Assembly (NCBI GenBank): GCA_022749755.1 | Contig: CM040447.1 | Span: forward strand, 4,238,545 to 4,302,544 | Direction: 5' to 3' | DNA: 64,000 nt | Origin: Azadirachta indica | Lineage: Eukaryota; Streptophyta; Magnoliopsida; Sapindales; Meliaceae | In this document: positions 58,376 through 64,000 of the stretch, piece by piece | Numbering within the stretch: the first letter of the stretch is position 1 | How the letters are laid out: each line of letters begins with the position of its first letter | Made by a program: the position numbers and the translations under genes | Notes under the pieces: model-generated | The model's database searches: none | The model's input: only the letters and a program-made list of their open reading frames with translations | What the model was told of the DNA's origin: nothing

Positions 58376-59200
58376 TAGAGTGTTTGTTCACTTATAGTTG
58401 CTCATATTGGTTCTTTTTAGTAGTTCAAAAATGTAATTGGATTGAAAGAGAGTAAGCTTTGACTTAGTCCTTGTAACTTCAATCCCTAGAAAGTAGTGAA
58501 GTTTTCCTAGGTCTTTCAATGCAAAGGCTTGGTGCATTCAGCGAATGGTTTCTTTTATTTGAGCTTTGTTGTTATCTATTACCACTATATCATCAACATA
58601 AATTAAGACAATTGCCAAGTCTTCACCATTGTTCTTAAAGAATAGAGATGTATCACATTTTGAGTTGTTAAACCCCCACTGTTTCAGGGCATTCTTCAGT
58701 TTCTTAAACCAGGCTCTAAAAGCTACTTTAAGCCATGTAAGGCTTTCTTCAGCTTGCAAACATGATTAGGTTTTGTTGCATCAACAAATCCCTTGGGTTG
58801 TATCATGTACACAGTCTTTGTCAAGTCTCCACTCAGGAATGCATTGTTCACATCTGTTTGTCTGAGGTCTCGATTTTTTATTACAACAAGACTTAGGATC
58901 ATCCTAATTATAAATGCCTTGACCGTTGGCTATATGTCTCATTATAGTCTACAACGGTTATTTGATGGAGACCCTTGGCAACTAGTCTTGTCTTAAATAT
59001 GGAAATTGTTCCACATGGGTTTAACTTTATAAACCCATTTTGATACCTACAAGTTTCATATCTAGTGTGTAGGGCATAAGTGACCAGGTTTGGTGCTCTC
59101 TCAAGGCAGTAAATTTTTCCTTCATTGCTTGGTTTCAATTTGGGTTTGAAAAAGCTGCTTGAACATCTGTAGGAATCTCAGTTTGGTGGTGCTCTGAGGT
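58376..59200 (-). pseudogene. inner copia reverse transcriptase
   Basis: Minus strand in several frames: NGFIKLNPCGTISIFKTRLV and AKGLHQ (about 58975-59050), DYNETYS, NNAFLSGDLTKTVYMIQPKG (about 58790-58850), NHVCKLKKALHGLK, AWFKKLKNALKQWGF, then LAIVLIYVDDIVVI (58580-58620) with the YVDD catalytic aspartates intact. GKLHYFLGIEVTRTKSKL and NYIFELLKR follow. Stops and frame changes near 58540, 58740 and 58900-58950 break it. Confidence 0.85.
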
Positions 59201-59489
59201 AATGCTTGTGTAAACTTTTGGCTTAAAAATTCCAGCTTTACCTCTAGTTATCATAGTATAAGTTGGTAACAAGTTCTGGGTTTGTTGTGGTGCATTGTTT
59301 CCATTGGTTCTGAATTTGGTAAGGTACTATATGATGGAAGGTTAGAATTTGTGATTTGAATGTGTGGGCTCTCTTGATAAAGGTTTGGAGAGGTCTCTAT
59401 TGCTTCTTCTTGAGTAGGAGAATGAGTTATATCATCAGCTGTGTAGTGACCTGCTTGAAGGTTGCTTGATTGAGAATTGATCATATAAA

Positions 59490-60216
59490 ACTAACTAAGA
59501 AGTGTAGAGGGTTCAGGATATATAAGTGTTCGATTCTTTTTGAATTTAGGGTCATTTTCAAATGGAAAATAGTTCTTGTTAAAGTTTACATGTCTGGCAA
59601 TGTATATTCTACTTGTAGGATGCACGCATAAATATCTTTTATGGTAAGAACTCAATCCAAGTAAGGCACATTTAGATGTGTGAAAATCCAACTTATGTTA
59701 ATTGTAAAGTCTTAGGAAAGGATAGCATTCACACTCTAAGGGCTTTATGATGGCATAATCAAGTTTGGTATGAAAAAGAGCTTCAAACGGTGATATATCT
59801 CCTATAATAGGTGTAGCAGCTCCGTTTATGAGAAAGGTTGTTGTACTAAAGGCTTCTCAATAGAATTTAAGTGGCATATTTGCCTGAGCTAAGAGGGTAA
59901 GACCAGTTTCAAGAAGATGTCTATATTTTCTTTCTACTTTGCCATTTTGATGATGGGTATATGGGCATGCAAATCTCAGGGTTATTCCCTCTTACTTTAG
60001 ATAAGATTCAAAGATTCTAAACTCACCACCCATATCACACTAAAAAAATTTTATTTTCTAATCTAGCATGGTTTTAACTCGAGTTTTAAAATTTTTAAAG
60101 ATGTTGAGTGCTTTAGCTTTGGTTTTTAAAAGGTATGTCCAAGTGAACCTGGTCTTGTCATCAATAAATGCTATGTATATATCTATATCTCTAGTTAGAT
60201 AAAACTAGTGCTACCC
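59490..60216 (-). pseudogene. inner copia integrase core and C-terminal part
   Basis: Minus strand: a frame with FTWTYLLKTKAKALN and the segment ACPYTHHQNGKVERKYRHLL (about 59905-59970) containing the catalytic glutamate of the DDE core. Then AQANMPLKFY, stop, EAFSTTTFLINGAATP, FEALFHTKLDYA, KLDFHTSKCALLGLSSYHKR and CVHPTSRIYIARHVNFNKNY (59560-59700). Stops and frame changes interrupt it. Integrase would insert the element's cDNA. Confidence 0.8.
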
Positions 60217-60687
60217 CTAAAGATCAAAATATATGATCTCTAAAGGTCCTTTTGTTTTGGTCTTAGTTCCCCTGAAAGTTAATTTGTGTAGTTTGCCAAA
60301 TTGGCATGCTTTGTAAAAAGACATTGTAGATTTTTCATTGATATCAAGAGTACAATTTGATAGACTTTTTTGTAAAGAAAGAAAATGCGGATGTCCTAAT
60401 CTCCTATCCCATACATTCCAGTCCTTATCTACATTTATTTCTTTCTTGGCTAACTCTGAGTTGTTTGTACAGGTAGACAGCATGTATTTTGGATTCTTGG
60501 GTGCTATTCCTTTTGGTTGAGTTGAAGAGAAAGGAAAGGGATATGAGATGAGACTGGAAGGGCAACATAGCAAATGATATAACCTATCTTTAGCCACTAA
60601 TCGCAGCAATATTGTCCCCTGCATTTTGTCCTCAATCAAGCATAGGTGTTTGTCAAACAAGATATGGATATCATTATCAGCAATCAA
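60217..60687 (-). pseudogene. inner copia GAG-pre-integrase and integrase zinc-binding region
   Basis: An open 156-codon stretch with VAKDRLYHLLC, then WDRRLGHPHFLSLQKSLSNC and FYKACQFGKLHKLTF. This is the HHCC zinc-binding part of copia integrase: R-L-G-H-P is intact, but of the usual C-x-x-C pair only the second cysteine (ACQFGK) is present. The end LEIIYFDL is the first strand of the catalytic core with its Asp. Confidence 0.85.
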
Positions 60688-60879
60688 TTTAGATATACTA
60701 ATAAAAATTTTGGTTATTTAGGTACATGTAAAATATCTTTCAAGTGGAGTTGCATGATGGTTTATGTGTGATTGGTGGGTAAAGATGCATAGCCGACATA
60801 AATGATTTTGAGTAAATTTCCATTACCTATAGCCGATGGTCATTGCCTTTGAATTCTATTCCTAGAAAGAGATTTGCAA

Positions 60880-61200
60880 GATTATTGATGACATGATTGG
60901 AAGCTTCATTGTCCAGATACCAAGCAGGATTAAGAATGGTCTTAACAGTAGCAACATAAGCTTGCTTTTGACTGTTTCTTGTACCAAACCTTGGGCTAAA
61001 CTTCTTATTGAACCAATTCTAACATTTATAAGCTTTATGACCTGACTTGAAGCAAATCTGACTTATTGGTTTGCTACCATCTTCACTAAGTCCTTTCTCT
61101 TTGCCAATGTATTGAGGATTTCCACCATGCTGATTCTGATTGATACTAGTAGTCCAGTTCTTTTTGTTGACACTTTGTATCCTGATTGCATATATTTTGT
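60880..61200 (-). pseudogene. inner copia zinc knuckle and protease, active site altered
   Basis: Minus strand: KPISQICFKSGHKAYKC (about 61015-61070) is the gag zinc knuckle with its first cysteine replaced by Ser and a stop where an aromatic residue usually follows. Then NPAWYLDNEASNHVINN (about 60880-60935) is the protease active-site region, where the usual D-S/T-G is D-N-E. The maturation protease would therefore be inactive. Confidence 0.8.
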
Positions 61201-61246
61201 AGACATGTTAATGCCTAGGTTGATGTTTCCAGAGGACTAATTCTTT

Positions 61247-61907
61247 TCAAACATTCTTATGGTTGACGAGCATAGAATAAACTTCTTGGAGAGGCAACTT
61301 TTCAAATCTTGAGATGATGCTAACCACCATTGGGTCATATTCAAACCTAAGACTCTTTATGAGAAAGAGAACCAGTTCATCAGACACTTGATTTCCAGCA
61401 TACCCTAACTCTTCCACCATTGACTTTACCTTAAAGTGATAGTTATTCATTGACATTCCTTTCTTCTTAGTATTATAGATTTCACTCCTAAGTTGCATGG
61501 TTCCTGCAGTGGTTTGGGCTAAGAAGTGTTTTTGTAGAGCACTCCATAGGTCAAGAAAGCTCATACATTCTATAACAGTGCCTAAAACGCCTTCAATCAT
61601 AGAGGATAGTAGCCAGCTCATCAACATTTGATCCCACCTTTCCCACACGAAGTACTGAAGATTGATAGTGGTGATTACATTTTGTTCTTGGTTTATGGTC
61701 ATAATCATCCTTTTAGGAATTGATTGATTGCCATCCATGAAGCTTTCAAGATCATTTGCTCTTATACTAGGAAGAACTTGTGTCTTCCACAATAGGTAAT
61801 TGGTGTTGTTGAGTTTTATGGGAGGTGCAAACACAAATGTGGTGTTTGATTGAGTTATTGGGGCAGGACTTAAGGTGGTAGTGTTGCTGTTGTACTAGTG
61901 GCCATGG
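61247..61907 (-). pseudogene. inner copia gag
   Basis: The start ATG (61905-61907) directly follows the primer site: MATSTTATLPP, then a one-base shift, then SPAPITQSNTTFVFAPPIKL continuing into an open 195-codon frame. It contains NNTNYLLWKTQVLPSIRAND, LESFMDGNQ, WERWDQMLMSWLLSSM, LWSALQKHFL, KSMVEELGYAGNQVSDELVL, LRFEYDPMVVSI and LPLQEVYSMLVNHKNV, the usual plant copia gag (UBN2-like) order. Apart from the early shift this domain is well kept. Confidence 0.85.
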
Positions 61908-61918
61908 CTCTAATACCA
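61906..61918 (-). other. inner copia primer-binding site
   Basis: GGCTCTAATACCA on the plus strand, complement TGGTATTAGAGCC, one base from the initiator-Met tRNA site; two bases from the right LTR. Confidence 0.85.
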
Positions 61919-61920
61919 AT

Positions 61921-62274
61921 TTAATTTTTGAGTGAAAAGATGTGTATATTGTATTGATTCGGCTAAAAGGAAAACCTTACAAATAGTGCCTTTTTATATG
62001 GCAAATAGAAGGCTAGCTAACCCTAAAGAGTAGTGTACATTTTATCCTATTCTAATAAGGTATGAACAAATTATCATCACCATCAAAAGCTGAAAATTTG
62101 TCACTGAGTATATTGTGCATGTGATTTGTACAGTGCTTATTTTCACAGTATATATATGTAACTTTCTTGTCTTCTTGTATTTGCTGGCAGCAGTTCTTTT
62201 TCTGTAACTAGGCTAGACAAGTTTTCAATCTATCTTGGACTTGAGTGATTGGTCTTAGCCCATTTTCTTCAATA
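61921..62274 (-). repeat. inner copia right LTR (5' LTR)
   Basis: Runs from TTAATTTTTGAGTG to ATTTTCTTCAATA. TATA box on the minus strand at about 61988-61998 (CATATAAAAAGGC). It pairs with 57283-57639. Confidence 0.85.
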
Positions 62275-62561
62275 TTTAAGTTCTCAAATCTTCGAGTACT
62301 CGGGTATTTGATTAGGTCCTCTTTAAGTCAAGATGACTACTCTACTTTGACTCATTGAGTCTTTAAGTCCTTGGGTTCTTAGGTACTCGAATACTAGATT
62401 AAATCCTCTTTAAATTCGAATGACTACTCCATCATAACTCCTTAAATCCTCTTTAAATTCGAATGACTACTCCATCATAACTCCTTAAGTTCTTGGGTTC
62501 TCAAGTATTCTGGTATTCGGGTATTCAGTTTCTCAAGAATTTAAAGCATCTGTTCTTCACA
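62275..62561 (-). repeat. outer copia right LTR, right piece
   Basis: Resumes the long-repeat pattern (GATTAGGTCCTCTTTAAGTC and so on), includes a direct 48-bp-scale repeat of AATCCTCTTTAAATTCGAAT with GACTACTCCATCATAACTCC (62402-62482), and ends GCATCTGTTCTTCACA just before CCTAG. Confidence 0.88.
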
Positions 62562-62566
62562 CCTAG
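62562..62566. other. right target-site duplication CCTAG
   Basis: Identical to 52537-52541; it defines the outer copia insertion. Confidence 0.9.
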
Positions 62567-62661
62567 TTTTGTTCTACATGTGTGGTTGTTACTTGTATTA
62601 TTTGGTTTAGTCTTTTTATGAGAATGATCCTCCAATGATATTTCACTTCATTAAACATTAG

Positions 62662-63766
62662 GTTTGATTATCATAAAGTAAGCGGAGATGACCGTGTTCA
62701 GTTTCTTCACAACCACTAGCAAATTTTGAAATTCTTCGTGAACCACTAGTTAGTTTGGTTGGATTGTGCTTATATTTGATGCTATTCAACAAGTAAAAAC
62801 AAACTCCTATCGTTTTATTTCTGTTTGATGCAGTCATATAGGTTAGTTGATAAGATTTGTTGGATTGAAATACGCAGGGATGTGACACTTTGTTACACCA
62901 ACAGCAAGGACAATAGATATTGCACATGCTTGGCTCATGGTAATCTCTTATCTCACATTTCTCCTATTGCGTTTTACCTTCCAGCAGTGTAATAATTCAT
63001 GTCATTTTGTCAACTTGTTAATCCTTTTTTGACGTCCACAGAAAAATGCTATTATATTGGTGGTCTCACACACGACCAGTGGAAGCATAACAAAAAAGCT
63101 CAATAAGTACGTATATCATGTCTTAGAGGTTGTCTTATTAACATCATGTGTGTGGATACTACATCCGAAGTTTACTGGCCTCGCCTTTGTTTTTGGGAGT
63201 GATTTCAATCCCATACTTGGACAATTGAAATTTTAAATAGAGCTAATGCTCACATCATTCTATTTCATACCAGTCTACTAAAAGAACAGAAATTTGGTGA
63301 GAATGAGCAAAATGAATAGCCCTCACCTTTTCATTATTACAGACTTGCCAACTTCTCTGATACTATATCTGAATCACTCTAGCTTGAGCTAACGCAAGCA
63401 AGTGCTTTGTGGTTTTTACTTTTTCTGTGTGTACTTAAATTATCTGGATAAACCCAAAAATCAAAAAAAAAAAAAAGGGACCTTCATTATCTTTTATTTT
63501 GTATTTTTTTGTATTCGTTAGGAACATATTTTTCACTAACAAGGTAGATATTCAAGACATTAGTAAGCAAACTTGCTTACTCACTGTAGTGGGACCTAAA
63601 AGCAACCTGGTATATCTATTTCTGCCGATCTGTTTATCTTCTTTGTGGAATTAGTGTCCAGTTTTTGGATTGTTAGTTTAGTGGTGTTGATGGTTGTGGT
63701 GTAATGTAGAATTTGAATCTGGGTGATCTTGTGGGACAAGCATATGGCACACATGGACATTATAAT
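62662..63766 (+). pseudogene. IBA57/YgfZ-like plastid protein relic, exons 3-7
   Basis: Five more exons continue the gene begun at 51955. Exon 3 (62662-62748): KVSGDDRVQFLHN, then a 4-base loss causing a stop, then FEILRE, donor GTTAGT. Exon 4 (62878-62939): GCDT, 4-base loss, then VTPTARTIDIAHAWLM, donor GTAATC. Exon 5 (63042-63106): KNAIILVVSHTTSGSITKKL, donor GTACGT. Exon 6 (63522-63609): NIFFTNKVDIQDISKQTCLL and VVGPKSNL, donor GTATAT. Exon 7 (63701-63766): VM, TAG where Glu is expected, NLNLGDLVGQAYGTHGHYN, donor GTAAGA; its acceptor AG reads TG. Order and spacing fit the At1g60990-type GCV_T/IBA57-like protein. The last half of the gene would lie to the right, but at 63896 a repeat begins, so it may end here. 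Frameshifts, a stop and lost splice sites make it a pseudogene. Confidence 0.85.
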
Positions 63767-63895
63767 GTAAGATTTAACATTTTTCCTAATTCTTATAACT
63801 ATTAGAAGCTTTGTAGGTATATTGTCCCTTTTTCTTTTGTGAAAATTAGTTGATTAATCATGATTATTTAACTTGAACTTAAGCACATAAATACA

Positions 63896-64000
63896 AGAAG
63901 TAGTGGTAATGGAAGTGGTAGATTTGGAGATAGGAAGAAGGGTGGCAAAGGATGGAAGAAAAATTCTAATGGATGATTACAAATGTAATGGCAGGGACAC
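63896..64000. repeat. partial copy of an array-unit repeat at the right edge
   Basis: GGTAGATTTGGAGATAGGAA, then GGTGGCAAAGGATGGAAGAA and TACAAATGTAATGGCAGGGA match 25716-25815 (unit 1) and 38283-38375 (unit 3), about 90% by eye; the piece is deleted from units 2 and 4. The plus strand can be read as a Gly/Lys-rich frame (GRFGDRKKGGKGWKKNSNG, then stop) that is a little better kept here than in the array. Cut by the window edge. Confidence 0.7.

Larger units (their letters stand above)
57283..62274 (-). mobile_element. inner Ty1/copia element, about 5.0 kb, inserted in the outer LTR
   Basis: Minus-strand copia element with two LTRs of about 355 bp, primer site, gag, zinc knuckle, protease, integrase, reverse transcriptase and RNase H in the usual copia order. 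By eye its LTRs differ at about 39 of 354 positions (about 89% identity), many of them C/T or G/A changes, so it is not a recent insertion. The flanks GTTAG (57278-57282) and TTTAA (62275-62279) agree at only three of five bases, so the target duplication has decayed or the ends are off by a base or two. Confidence 0.88.
52542..62561 (-). mobile_element. outer Ty1/copia element, complete boundaries, internally deleted, with tandem 5' copies
   Basis: Minus-strand copia element. Left LTR (3' LTR in its own sense) 52542-53642; polypurine tract just inside; shortened internal region; primer site at 55037-55050; then two extra partial LTR plus gag-start copies; then the full 5' LTR (56566-57282 and 62275-62561), split by a second copia element. 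Both outer ends are TG...CA and are flanked by CCTAG. It sits in the second intron of the IBA57-like gene. Protease to RNase H is largely deleted, so it could move only with proteins supplied by another element. Confidence 0.88.

Noticed and set aside
57278..62279. Perfect target duplication for the inner copia
   Set aside because: GTTAG and TTTAA match at three of five bases only; shifting the ends does not give a clean match, so none is claimed.

Overview
This window looks like nuclear DNA of a eudicot plant. It is strongly AT-rich. It carries Ty1/copia, Tat-type gypsy, hAT and foldback (MITE-like) elements, GT-AG introns of plant size, and plant-only families (DUF295, DUF659/hAT-like, ECA1/prolamin-like secreted proteins). 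There is no bacterial operon structure, CRISPR array or rRNA. Almost every coding trace is a pseudogene or transposon relic. The only open reading frames I would keep as possible working genes are two copies of a small secreted six-cysteine protein.

Layout. (1) 1-1733: 5' end of a minus-strand copia element (degraded gag, primer-binding site, LTR). (2) 1761-3102: decayed hAT/DUF659 transposase-like gene, followed by a 367-bp hAT-type MITE with an imperfect 8-bp target duplication. (3) 3.5-8.9 kb: AT-rich repeats, two SINE-like copies and a decayed DUF295 gene (6067-7018). (4) 8.9-12.8 kb: a cluster of foldback elements, one nested inside the arm of another. (5) 13.4-18.3 kb: 3' portion of a Tat-type gypsy element, with the integrase tail on the plus strand and a long decayed antisense ORF on the minus strand. 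(6) 18.9-50.8 kb: a tandem array of four large units bracketed by two copies of a 2.4-kb block (Z, Z'). Units 1, 2 and 4 carry prolamin-like genes on the minus strand; unit 3 has lost its gene through a clean deletion. Units 1 and 3 resemble each other, and units 2 and 4 resemble each other, so the array has a dimeric, higher-order structure. (7) 51.95-63.8 kb: a seven-exon remnant of a plastid IBA57/YgfZ-like gene (At1g60990 family), split in its second intron by a 10-kb copia element. That element has perfect CCTAG target duplications and is itself interrupted by a second copia element.

How the parts relate. The prolamin-like array looks like a locus that grew by unequal exchange and is decaying copy by copy: one premature stop, one deletion, two open copies. 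The right end shows a conserved housekeeping-type gene sequence taken apart by nested insertions, small indels, lost splice sites and stops. Coordinates of repeat edges and all similarity statements were judged by eye; no alignment or database search was run.
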